A stretch of DNA of 21,651 bases from PeH17 sp964414925 (GTDB taxonomy: Bacteria > Bacillota > Clostridia > Christensenellales > CAG-138). The notes beneath the pieces are model-generated. The model ran no database searches. It was given only the letters and a program-made list of their open reading frames with translations, and was not told the DNA's origin. Of the stretch, positions 15,199 to 21,651 are shown piece after piece; position 1 is the first letter of the stretch, and every line of letters begins with the position of its first letter. Position numbers and translations under genes: made by a program. The stretch lies in assembly GCA_964414925.1 (NCBI GenBank), contig CAYPXV010000018.1, positions 1 to 21,651 of the forward strand, given 5' to 3'.

Positions 15199-15621
15199 AT
15201 GAATAACGGAAAATCGAGATTAATTCCTGCCCTATCGGCAAATCTCCTTGCGGCGATATGCTTCTTTATGACCCTTGTATTGGGGTTATTAAACAGTACT
15301 CTTTATTGGTTTTCTCCGATAATGTTGCTGATTGCGCTGGTGCTGTTTTTGTTTGAATCCAACTCATTCGTCAGAAAGTGCTTGGTTCAGATTTTCGTGT
15401 ACAGTCTTATTGCTGCACTATCATCGATTATCTTCGGAAGATGGTTTGCATCATTAATGCTGTTGGGACGGATTTTCAAGATCATCGATTGGCTCATTCG
15501 CGTGATTATTTCGGTGTTCTCACTTATCAGTGGTATTCAGGCATTAAACGGCAAACAGTTTAATCCGCCGATAGTAAGCGAGATTACAGGAATAATTTGC
15601 AGTGCATTGCGTGTATACTAA
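15199..15621 (+). CDS. Small membrane protein of unknown function
   Basis: 140 residues, not recognised. Hydrophobic stretches near residues 10-33, 38-51, 61-80, 83-93 and 97-113 suggest four or five membrane segments, with a short polar N-terminus (MNNGKSR) and a C-terminal tail rich in Asn, Gln and Pro. No catalytic motif is visible. GGAGG lies 6 nt before the ATG. It has its own promoter and palindromic operator, and is followed after 33 bp by a zinc-ribbon protein gene before a terminator, so the two form a small operon. A stress or envelope role is only a guess from that layout. Confidence 0.82.
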   Translation: MNNGKSRLIPALSANLLAAICFFMTLVLGLLNSTLYWFSPIMLLIALVLFLFESNSFVRKCLVQIFVYSLIAALSSIIFGRWFASLMLLGRIFKIIDWLIRVIISVFSLISGIQALNGKQFNPPIVSEITGIICSALRVY

Positions 15622-15654
15622 GTGTATAAGTCAAAAAGAAAAGGAAAAGAAAAC

Positions 15655-16137
15655 ATGGATTTTATCAATAAATTCAGCGATAGCGCAAAGGGAATAGCGC
15701 GGAACGCAAAGCTTACTTTAAAAGTAAGCGGAATTAAGCATCAGATAGGCGAGCTTGAATATGAACTCGGTCATGCAGTTCAAATGAAACGCAACGAATT
15801 GCCCGATGAATTTTTCAAGATAACGGAAATTGCGGATATTCTCTCTCAAATAGATGAATTGACGCAGGAGCTTGAGTCACTTAACGAGCAGAAAACCACA
15901 CCCTGCTCCGATTCTCCGGAGGCGGAAAAGGATGACTCCTCGAATGCCAATTGCGAAGGCAATATAAGAGTCTGTGCCGTATGTAAAGCGCAAATCAACG
16001 ATGGATGGGATTTCTGTCCGTCATGCGGTGAAAAGGTAGTAACACCCGAAGAACCTACGATAAGAATTTGTCCTTCGTGCAACAAAGAACTTTCGCAGGA
16101 GTATGCCTTCTGTCCGTTCTGCGGAAATAAAAACTAA
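15655..16137 (+). CDS. Double zinc-ribbon protein with N-terminal helical region
   Basis: 160 residues. The N-terminal 80 residues are charged and helix-prone (IGELEYELGHAVQ, IDELTQELESLNEQ), probably a coiled coil. After a Ser/Asp-rich linker come two zinc ribbons: CAVC (Cys107, Cys110) with CPSC (Cys121, Cys124), and CPSC (Cys139, Cys142) with CPFC (Cys153, Cys156), as in DZANK/zinc-ribbon proteins. I start at MDFINKF, with AAAGG about 10 nt upstream; an in-frame GTG at 15622 directly after the previous stop has no ribosome-binding site. Cytoplasmic; it may work with the adjacent membrane protein. Exact function unknown. Confidence 0.85.
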   Translation: MDFINKFSDSAKGIARNAKLTLKVSGIKHQIGELEYELGHAVQMKRNELPDEFFKITEIADILSQIDELTQELESLNEQKTTPCSDSPEAEKDDSSNANCEGNIRVCAVCKAQINDGWDFCPSCGEKVVTPEEPTIRICPSCNKELSQEYAFCPFCGNKN

Positions 16138-16145
16138 CAGGCTAC

Positions 16146-16171
16146 GTGCGACTTTTAGTCGCACTCTTTTT
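16146..16171 (+). terminator. Intrinsic terminator of the zinc-ribbon operon
   Basis: Perfect 8-bp stem GTGCGACT/AGTCGCAC with a TTT loop, then TCTTTTTT, 8 nt after the stop codon of the zinc-ribbon gene. A classical strong terminator. Confidence 0.93.
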
Positions 16172-16172
16172 T

Positions 16173-16206
16173 ATTCGAGTTTTGTAATCGAACAATCGTC
16201 TCGAAT
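16173..16206. repeat. Inverted repeat upstream of the ArsR-family gene
   Basis: ATTCGAG (16173-16179) and CTCGAAT (16200-16206) form perfect 7-bp arms separated by 20 bp. It starts right after the terminator T-tract and lies about 33 bp upstream of the next -10 box. It could be an upstream regulator site or an additional weak hairpin; chance is not excluded. Confidence 0.35.
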
Positions 16207-16238
16207 TTCTTTCCCATTAAGCTAATTTCAAAAAAACA

Positions 16239-16247
16239 TGGTATAAT
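16239..16247 (+). promoter_or_regulatory. Extended -10 promoter of the ArsR-nitroreductase operon
   Basis: TGGTATAAT fits TGnTATAAT, an extended -10 element. No good -35 hexamer lies 17 bp upstream, which is acceptable for this promoter class. Transcription would start near 16254, about 25 nt before the chosen TTG start codon. Confidence 0.65.
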
Positions 16248-16278
16248 ACTGCAAACGAGTAAAAAAGGAGTGAACAAC

Positions 16279-16620
16279 TTGACTTCTGTTTCGATTCTTG
16301 CGGAAGAATTTGCGGCGTGCAAAAAAATCTTATCGGCACTTGGCGACGAAACCCGTCAACATCTGATTTTGGAAATGATGCAGATGGGAAAATGTGACGG
16401 TGTTCGTGTCGGTGAAATAACTCAAAGGACTCATTTATCACGTCCCGCTGTATCGCACCATCTTCAAATATTGAAGGATGCCGGAATTATAAAGATGCGC
16501 CGTGAGGGCACAAAAAATTATTATTATTTTGATGCGGATGCACAAGCAATGAACAACCTTTTTCAGATGCTCGCTCATGCCAATGCAATCATGAAAGATA
16601 TGCATGGCACAAATAAATAA
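16279..16620 (+). CDS. ArsR-family winged-helix transcriptional regulator
   Basis: Dimeric winged-helix repressor of 113 residues, probably controlling itself and the nitroreductase-like gene that follows 14 bp later. The core ILSALGDETRQHLILEMM, recognition helix THLSRPAVSHHLQIL and wing MRREGTKNYYYF are typical of the family. AAGGAG overlaps a GTG at 16270 but lies 8 nt before the TTG at 16279, so I choose TTG (MTSVSILAEE). The alpha-3 metal site ELCVCDL of arsenic or cadmium sensors is absent; the equivalent reads RVGEITQRT, so a non-metal signal such as redox state or a small molecule is more likely. Confidence 0.88.
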   Translation: MTSVSILAEEFAACKKILSALGDETRQHLILEMMQMGKCDGVRVGEITQRTHLSRPAVSHHLQILKDAGIIKMRREGTKNYYYFDADAQAMNNLFQMLAHANAIMKDMHGTNK

Positions 16621-16634
16621 AGCGGAGGTTTTAA

Positions 16635-17300
16635 ATGAACATTATTGAAGCAATGAAAAGTCGTCACAGTGTGCGGAGTTATTCGGACAAAAAAATTGAG
16701 CCGCAAGTTCTTGAAATGCTACAGGCAGAGATAAAATCATGTAACGATGCGGGTGATTTACACATTCAATTGATAACCGATGAGCCCAAGGCATTTGACA
16801 GCTTTATGGCTCATTACGGAAAATTCAGCGGAGTTAAGAATTATATCGCTTTGATAGGCAAAAAAGGTTCGGATCTCGAAGAAAAATGTGGTTATTACGG
16901 TGAAAGACTCGTGCTAAAGGCACAACAGCTCGGTTTGAATACCTGCTGGGTAGCTTTAACCTACAAAAAAATTCCGAACACATTTAAAATTGACAAGGGT
17001 GAAAAGTTGACGGTTGTTATAGCCATCGGTTATGGTCAAGTTCAGGGTATAGCACACAAGTCAAAACAGGTAAGCGAAGTCAGCAACATTTCGGATTCAT
17101 CCCCCATCTGGTTTAAATCCGGAGTAGAAGCAGCATTGCTTGCACCTACCGCCATGAATCAGCAGAAGTTCATGATAGAGAATGTTGACGGTAACGTATC
17201 TGCAAAGCCCGGAAGGGGTTTTTATACAAGAGTTGATTTAGGTATAGTCAAGTATCATTTTGAATTGGGAGCGGGCAAGGAAAACTTTAAATGGGTATGA
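16635..17300 (+). CDS. Nitroreductase-family flavoprotein (TM1586-like)
   Basis: Probable FMN-dependent oxidoreductase, 221 residues, cytoplasmic. The N-terminus MNIIEAMKSRHSVRSYSDKK has the flavin-phosphate-binding RHSVRSY motif (Arg10, Arg14). A second half carries LLAPTAMNQQKFM (168-180), the usual region contacting the flavin and substrate, and ends LGIVKYHFELGAG. This internally duplicated layout in one chain resembles the putative TM-nitroreductase family rather than classical dimeric NfsB types. GGAGG is 6 nt before the ATG. It follows the ArsR-type gene directly and precedes a strong terminator, so it is the sole structural gene of that operon. Substrate unknown. Confidence 0.87.
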   Translation: MNIIEAMKSRHSVRSYSDKKIEPQVLEMLQAEIKSCNDAGDLHIQLITDEPKAFDSFMAHYGKFSGVKNYIALIGKKGSDLEEKCGYYGERLVLKAQQLGLNTCWVALTYKKIPNTFKIDKGEKLTVVIAIGYGQVQGIAHKSKQVSEVSNISDSSPIWFKSGVEAALLAPTAMNQQKFMIENVDGNVSAKPGRGFYTRVDLGIVKYHFELGAGKENFKWV

Positions 17301-17346
17301 TGTAAATTATCAATTTAAACCTGTTTCACTTCAACATAACATCATT

Positions 17347-17378
17347 ACACTCGGTTATTTACAGCCGAGTGTTTTTTT
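17347..17378 (+). terminator. Intrinsic terminator after the nitroreductase-like gene
   Basis: Arms ACACTCGG (17347-17354) and CCGAGTGT (17365-17372), 10-nt loop, followed by a run of seven T including the arm end. Lies 47 nt after the stop codon. Confidence 0.92.
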
Positions 17379-17392
17379 GCGATAGCATCATT

Positions 17393-17421
17393 TTGAAAGA
17401 AAAAAGAGTAACAAAAATAAT
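17393..17421 (+). promoter_or_regulatory. Possible sigma-A promoter of the orphan binding-protein gene
   Basis: TTGAAA (17393-17398), 17-bp spacer, AATAAT (17416-17421). The -10 is imperfect, but position and spacing fit; it lies about 40 nt upstream of the start codon and after the previous terminator. Confidence 0.5.
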
Positions 17422-17463
17422 TACAACCGAATAGGCTAAATAGAGAAAGAAACGGAGGTAATT

Positions 17464-18465
17464 ATGAAAAGAGCAATAATCATACTGTTGACTTTTGCGA
17501 TATTGGGAGGGTGTCTTTTCGGATGTTCGGTAGAAAAAACAACAATGCGTCATGTAACGCTAAATGAAGTAACCAGATCGGTGTTTTATGCGCCGTTATA
17601 TGCAGCGGTGGGGCTTGGATTTTTCGAGGAGGAAGGGATAGACCTTGAGATAGTCACAGGAGGTGGAAGTGATAAGAGTATGACTGCACTTTTAGCAGGC
17701 GAAGCGGATTTTGCATTGGTTGGACCCGAAACGGGGATATATGTTGTGAATGAAGGTTCTAAAGACCATCCTATGATAATCGGTCAGTTGACGAAGCGTG
17801 ACGGTTCATTTCTTGTAGGACGAGAGCCATGTGACGAATTTTCCTGGGAAGAACTTAAAGGCAAAACGATAATCGGCGGTCGTGTCGGCGGGATGCCATA
17901 CATGACATTAATGTACGTATTAAAACAAAACGGACTCACCCCGGGCGTAGATGTTGAAGTGATTGACAACATACAGTTTAATCTCATGGGAAGTGCATTT
18001 GAAGCAGGCACGGGGGATTATGTAACCTTATTTGAACCCACAGCCACTTTATTTGAGAGAAACGGAAGTGGCTATATCGTTGCCAATATAGGTCTTGAAT
18101 CGGGAGAAGTACCTTACACAACATTTATGACAATGCCGAATACAATAAAAAATGAGCCTGAACTGGTCGAATCATTTCTTCGTGCGATTATCAAAGCACA
18201 AAAATGGGTTCAGGCAGCCACGGACACCGAAATTGCGGAAGCGATGGCGGATTTCTTCCCTGATTCAAATATCGAAGTGCTTGAAATAGTGGCAAGAAGC
18301 TATCGAGATACCGATTCGTGGATGCAAACGCCCATCATGACCGAAGATGCCTTCAAAAGACTCCAGGACATAATGGAGGTAAACGGTGAGTTAAAGACAC
18401 GAGTTGAGTTTCAAGCCCTTGTCAACAATTCAATTGCGGAAAGAATAATGAATCAGCTTGATTAA
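17464..18465 (+). CDS. NMT1/SsuA-like ABC transporter substrate-binding lipoprotein
   Basis: Extracellular solute receptor of 333 residues. The signal peptide has a basic N-end and hydrophobic core with two possible lipidation cysteines, LGGC (Cys17) and LFGC (Cys21). The mature protein has the NMT1/SsuA hallmarks FYAPLYAAVGLGFFEEEGID and LLAGEADFALVGPE, then a second lobe with GRVGGMPYMTLMYVL. Family members bind sulfonates, thiamine precursors, riboflavin or other aromatic compounds; the ligand here is not decidable. GGAGG is 5 nt before the ATG. No permease or ATPase gene is next to it: the following gene is convergent and the previous one is ended by a terminator, so it must use components encoded elsewhere. 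Confidence 0.9.
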   Translation: MKRAIIILLTFAILGGCLFGCSVEKTTMRHVTLNEVTRSVFYAPLYAAVGLGFFEEEGIDLEIVTGGGSDKSMTALLAGEADFALVGPETGIYVVNEGSKDHPMIIGQLTKRDGSFLVGREPCDEFSWEELKGKTIIGGRVGGMPYMTLMYVLKQNGLTPGVDVEVIDNIQFNLMGSAFEAGTGDYVTLFEPTATLFERNGSGYIVANIGLESGEVPYTTFMTMPNTIKNEPELVESFLRAIIKAQKWVQAATDTEIAEAMADFFPDSNIEVLEIVARSYRDTDSWMQTPIMTEDAFKRLQDIMEVNGELKTRVEFQALVNNSIAERIMNQLD

Positions 18466-18476
18466 AGCATCAATAG

Positions 18477-18509
18477 GGCTGTTATAAAATCCACTTTGTA
18501 ACAGCCTTT
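18477..18509. terminator. Probable hairpin terminator between convergent genes
   Basis: Arms GGCTGTTA (18477-18484) and TAACAGCC (18499-18506) with a 14-nt loop, then TTTA on the plus strand. It fills the 42-bp gap between the binding-protein gene and holA. The T-tract is short, so strength is uncertain. Confidence 0.6.
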
Positions 18510-19485
18510 ACCACTTGAATTTCAGCATAATTGTTTCGACCATAGTTGACACCTTTATTCCCGACGTCATCATTTTATACCCCACATCGGCAAGTTCGGT
18601 AACGAGGTTCGAGAGCTGTTCGACAGAATATTTCACAGCAGCCCTACAAGCTTTTTCATTTGCATATTTGCTGCCTTCCATTTTCGATACTGCCTGTGAT
18701 ACCGTATTTCCTTCCGACATCAGAATCTTCCCTTCGAGCATAAGTTTAAATCTTGATTCCAAAAACGCCGCAATCCCGAGTGCTTCGTTTTCGTCCTGTA
18801 GTAATAGATGAAGTGACTTCATTCCGTCGCCAATCTTTTTATTTAAGAAGCAGTCAAGCATTTCGAATATTCTTACTTCAACATTGCTTATGGTGCAGTT
18901 GGAAACAACATCTGGGGTAATAACTCCGCCATCGCCGACCAAATCAACGAGTTTTTTCATTTCGTTGCTCACGCAGGTCATATCCACACCGACCAAACCG
19001 ACAAAGACCGCAGCGGTATTTTTGTCCAATGCAGCTCCGTTCTTCACGGCATAACTCATACACCACTTTATGACCTCAGCTTGGGAAAGCTCTGCAAAGT
19101 TCACATCATGCCCTATATTTTTAAATGCCTTTAATAATTTTGAACGTTCCTGCACTTCTCCCCTTACAACAATCAACAGTATGGATGATTCGGGAACGTT
19201 ATCGATATATTTTAAAAGGGGTTCGGGGTCCGGAATGTTTTGAAGACCATAGCAAATAACCAATTTTTTCTCCGAAAAAAGAGGTAAAGTTTCGCACGCT
19301 TCGGTTATAGCATCAATCGACGGGTCGGTAAGGGTAGAAATATTAAAGATGCGGACAGGCTCATCAATCATATTCTGCGCTGCCGAAATAGCGGAATTTT
19401 TAACAAACTCCTCCGAGCCGTACATTAAATACGCACCCGAAAGTTCCTTTTTGTTTATTAGCCTGAAAAAATCATTATAATTCAT
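18508..19485 (-). CDS. holA: DNA polymerase III, delta subunit
   Basis: Clamp-loader delta subunit that opens the beta sliding clamp at replication. The 325-residue length is near the family norm. The N-terminus GAYLMYGSEEFVKNSAI is the conserved first block, followed by the clamp-contacting CETLPLFSEKKLVICYG, then EIMKWC-like and VGVDMTCVSNEMKKLV blocks, and a C-terminal collar domain (ALGIAAFLESRFKLML). As usual it has no Walker A site. It starts 25 bp after comEC, with AAAGG 9 nt before the ATG. The comEC-holA order is common in Firmicutes. Confidence 0.93.
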   Translation of the reverse strand: MNYNDFFRLINKKELSGAYLMYGSEEFVKNSAISAAQNMIDEPVRIFNISTLTDPSIDAITEACETLPLFSEKKLVICYGLQNIPDPEPLLKYIDNVPESSILLIVVRGEVQERSKLLKAFKNIGHDVNFAELSQAEVIKWCMSYAVKNGAALDKNTAAVFVGLVGVDMTCVSNEMKKLVDLVGDGGVITPDVVSNCTISNVEVRIFEMLDCFLNKKIGDGMKSLHLLLQDENEALGIAAFLESRFKLMLEGKILMSEGNTVSQAVSKMEGSKYANEKACRAAVKYSVEQLSNLVTELADVGYKMMTSGIKVSTMVETIMLKFKW

Positions 19486-19510
19486 CTTTTATTACCTTTC
19501 ATTTCGGATA

Positions 19511-21019
19511 TCATGGTAAGAAAGCTATGACCGTAAACAAAGCGACTGCCGAGCAGCAATACAGAAGCTTTTTATGTAACGGACGTAACACATAATCGGA
19601 CACGGAGAACAACGCAATTAACCATATTACACACATCAGTGGAGTCGGTGATTTAAAATTCAGGACAGAATACGGAGCATTTGAAATTGCTCCGAGCAAT
19701 TTATCCATGACAAAAATCAAGCTCTTAGGTACACATGCTAAGATTTGAGCTCCGGGCATAAATACCAAAGCAAGAATAATCAGTACCAAAGCCAGCAAAA
19801 GTATCAGTGAATATAGCGGAATAGCAATGATATTGGCAAGCAAAGCATAAGTCGAAAACGTATTGAAGTAATGTAGTTGCAGCATTACTGTCGAAACCGA
19901 TGCGGCAAGAGTAGAACTTATTCCCAATTGAGACGGAACAAAGCATTTATCTAGCGAACGACCTATTGCAGGTGCAAGCATCAAAATTCCGAAACATGCA
20001 ACAAACGAAAGCTGAAAACCTATTGAATACAGTTGGAACGGATTAAAAATCAAAATGAGAATCGCCGCTAAAGAAAGAGCACACAAGCTATCCCCACGAC
20101 GTTCAAACCCATCGGCAATCAATATCGAAGCCGTCATAATCGCTGCACGAATTATCCCTGCGGAACGGACGCAAAGCAGGCAATACAGCAAAATAAACAG
20201 ACAGATTATGCTTATTTTAACCCAACGGTTTCTTGTTTTTATGATGGAGGCGATAAACGATACTATTACGGACATATGAAGTCCTGAAATAGCAAGTATA
20301 TGTGCTATTCCCGTTTTCCTGAATAATAAGGTTCTCTCATCTACGGAAGCATCGTTTTCGCCCATGACGAGTCTGACGACGGTATCCGAATCATCATTGA
20401 ACATAATTTCAATACAGCTTTCTATCTTATCTCGACATTTTTCAATCATCTGATAAAATGGCAAAGTATTACTTCCGAGTCTAATGACATTCTGCATCGT
20501 TACAATGCAGCCTATTCCTCGAGACAGGTAATATTTTTCCATTTCATCGGACATATTAAGTGAATCATCAATTTTAGCATACCCACCGATAGAATCACCG
20601 ACTTTCAACTGTTTATCACCTTCGTCTATAATAAGAATTTTTTTATTAAACTTAGTTCCGTCAACGGTAACATCTTTAACGATAAGCCTGTTTGTCCCGT
20701 CCGAATCGGAATATGAAACATTTATAATCTTTCCTTCGATGCGATGCGTACCGTTCGAAATTTTCATCGGAGTATTGATAAGGACAGAAACGACACCTAC
20801 GACAATGGCAAAGAGGAAAAGAATCATTCGTTTTGAAGAAAAAACAAAGAATTCCAGTCCCATCAAAACAAATAAAGCCACAAGAAAACTGGGTACGCTG
20901 TTTGCAATTGATGAACTGCCCACAGCAATACCCAACATTAGACCGATAACAATTTCAAACAATGGTCTGTAATTAATAATGCGGTATGAATTTGACAATT
21001 CTCCACAATTATCAATCAT
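19511..21019 (-). CDS. comEC: ComEC/Rec2-type DNA-uptake channel, short form without metallo-beta-lactamase domain
   Basis: Membrane channel for uptake of single-stranded DNA during competence. The 502 residues comprise two N-terminal membrane segments, a soluble OB-like region (about 90-190, DUF4131 type), and the ComEC/Rec2 membrane domain with the hallmark HILAISGLHMS (240-250) and RSAGIIRAAIM. The protein ends after the last helices (CCSAVALFTVIAFLP). The C-terminal metallo-beta-lactamase-like nuclease domain of many Bacillus-type ComEC proteins is absent, and only 25 bp separate the stop from holA, so no frameshifted remnant fits there. The start overlaps the ridA stop as TGATG, which suggests coupling. 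Whether it still supports transformation is unknown. Confidence 0.88.
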   Translation of the reverse strand: MIDNCGELSNSYRIINYRPLFEIVIGLMLGIAVGSSSIANSVPSFLVALFVLMGLEFFVFSSKRMILFLFAIVVGVVSVLINTPMKISNGTHRIEGKIINVSYSDSDGTNRLIVKDVTVDGTKFNKKILIIDEGDKQLKVGDSIGGYAKIDDSLNMSDEMEKYYLSRGIGCIVTMQNVIRLGSNTLPFYQMIEKCRDKIESCIEIMFNDDSDTVVRLVMGENDASVDERTLLFRKTGIAHILAISGLHMSVIVSFIASIIKTRNRWVKISIICLFILLYCLLCVRSAGIIRAAIMTASILIADGFERRGDSLCALSLAAILILIFNPFQLYSIGFQLSFVACFGILMLAPAIGRSLDKCFVPSQLGISSTLAASVSTVMLQLHYFNTFSTYALLANIIAIPLYSLILLLALVLIILALVFMPGAQILACVPKSLIFVMDKLLGAISNAPYSVLNFKSPTPLMCVIWLIALFSVSDYVLRPLHKKLLYCCSAVALFTVIAFLP

Positions 21020-21399
21020 CAGGCATTTGTTACCGCCATTGCTTCGATTTCAACAAGAGCACCTGCGGGAAGTGCAGCGACTTCCACGCAACTTCTTGCG
21101 GGGAAAGGAGCGGGAATCATCATTCCATACAGCTTGTTGACCTTGGCAAAATCAGCCATATCTTTAACGAATACCGTCGTTTTAACGATATTTTCCAAAG
21201 AAGAATTGGCTGCCTCAAGAACTGCTTTAAGGTTGTTGATCGCCTGAACGGTTTGTGCCTCAACGCCTTCGGGGAAAGTACCTGTTTCGGGGTTAAGTCC
21301 GATTTGTCCGGAAGTAAATACCATCCTTCCGACTTTAGCACAATGGCTATACGGTCCGATAGCCGCAGGAGCATTTGTTGCATTAATAACTTGTTTCAT
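21019..21399 (-). CDS. ridA: RidA family enamine/imine deaminase
   Basis: Small cytoplasmic enzyme that hydrolyses reactive 2-aminoacrylate-type imines made by PLP enzymes, protecting other proteins. The product is 126 residues from MKQVINATNAP, chosen because GGAGG lies 5 nt upstream; a TTG 4 codons earlier would overlap that site. Conserved residues are in place: Tyr17 (IGPYSH), Ser30, Arg102 and Cys104 (PARSCVEV) and the C-terminal VEIEA with Glu119. It overlaps comEC by one base and follows a RimI-like gene by 39 bp. Identification is firm. Confidence 0.95.
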   Translation of the reverse strand: MKQVINATNAPAAIGPYSHCAKVGRMVFTSGQIGLNPETGTFPEGVEAQTVQAINNLKAVLEAANSSLENIVKTTVFVKDMADFAKVNKLYGMMIPAPFPARSCVEVAALPAGALVEIEAMAVTNA

Positions 21400-21438
21400 A
21401 AGAACCTCCAAAATAGATTTATATTACCGGTAAATGCT

Positions 21439-21651
21439 TCAGCATTTAACCTGTTTATTTTTTTCAAGCGTTGATGCTATATCATTATTCCATAGAATAA
21501 GAGCATTTTCGCCTGTATCACTATAATATTTCTTTCTCGTTCCGGCATAACCGAACCCGAGAGCATAATAAACACGTTGTGCATTGTAATTACTTTCCCT
21601 GACTTCAAGAGTAATACAATTCGAATGTTTATCCAATGCTTTTTTCATGAG
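21439..21651 (-). CDS. GNAT N-acetyltransferase, RimI-like, C-terminal fragment
   Basis: Only the last 70 residues lie in the window; the rest is beyond the right edge. The text LEVRESNYNAQRVYYALGFGYAGTRKKYY matches the C-terminal half of RimI-type enzymes (motif B region, YxxxGF and RxxYY), which acetylate the N-terminus of ribosomal protein S18. The ALILWNND strand closes the fold. The C-terminal tail STLEKNKQVKC is short and polar. Context, upstream of ridA in a housekeeping cluster, fits RimI, often next to tsaB, but other GNAT enzymes cannot be excluded from this fragment. Confidence 0.82.
   Translation of the reverse strand, partial: LMKKALDKHSNCITLEVRESNYNAQRVYYALGFGYAGTRKKYYSDTGENALILWNNDIASTLEKNKQVKC

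Noticed and set aside
20986..21474. 162-codon open frame on the plus strand
   Set aside because: Antisense across ridA and the rimI end, with low-complexity Cys/His/Ser-rich translation and no ribosome-binding site.
1..21651. CRISPR arrays, insertion sequences, integrase or phage genes, tRNA genes
   Set aside because: No regularly spaced repeats, transposase-like frames, attachment-site duplications or tRNA cloverleaf sequences were found.

Overview
The window reads as a chromosomal stretch of a Gram-positive, moderately low-G+C Firmicute, most likely a gut-type Clostridia (Oscillospirales/Ruminococcaceae-like). This rests on AGGAGG-type Shine-Dalgarno sites before nearly every gene, Gram-positive lipoprotein signals, LacI and MsmK/UgpC-type sugar transport genes, sigma-A promoters with 16-17 bp spacers, and T-tailed hairpin terminators. 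No tRNA, rRNA, insertion sequence, phage gene or CRISPR array was seen.

Region A (1-6280, minus strand) is a maltodextrin/alpha-glucan utilisation operon. From one strong promoter it reads LacI-family regulator, sugar-binding lipoprotein, two MalF/MalG-type permeases, 4-alpha-glucanotransferase (malQ) and an MsmK/UgpC-type ATPase that runs off the left edge. A LacI-type or cre-like operator lies just after the predicted start of transcription. A hairpin between the binding-protein gene and the permeases probably keeps the binding protein in excess. A divergent gene (6375-7682) encodes an ArsB/NhaD-superfamily ion transporter. Region B (7745-9781, minus strand) is groES-groEL, without a recognisable CIRCE element.

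Region C (9814-15093, plus strand) is the most interesting part. A promoter divergent from groESL leads into a 21-codon GTG-started leader ORF with a strong ribosome-binding site, then an intrinsic terminator, then a two-gene heterodimeric ABC exporter (BmrC/BmrD-like) with complementary degenerate and canonical ATP sites, then an RsmF-like 16S rRNA m5C methyltransferase. The layout matches translation-dependent attenuation, as known for Bacillus bmrB-bmrCD, and suggests an operon induced by ribosome-targeting compounds. The groESL and exporter promoters share related palindromic GCGTATAATAC elements around their -10 boxes.

Region D (15121-18465, plus strand) holds three small units: a membrane protein plus a double-zinc-ribbon protein behind a promoter with a perfect 17-bp palindrome; an ArsR-family regulator with a nitroreductase-like protein; and an orphan NMT1/SsuA-like substrate-binding lipoprotein. 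Region E (18508-21651, minus strand) is a housekeeping operon: the end of a RimI-like acetyltransferase, ridA, a short comEC without its metallo-beta-lactamase domain, and holA (DNA polymerase III delta).
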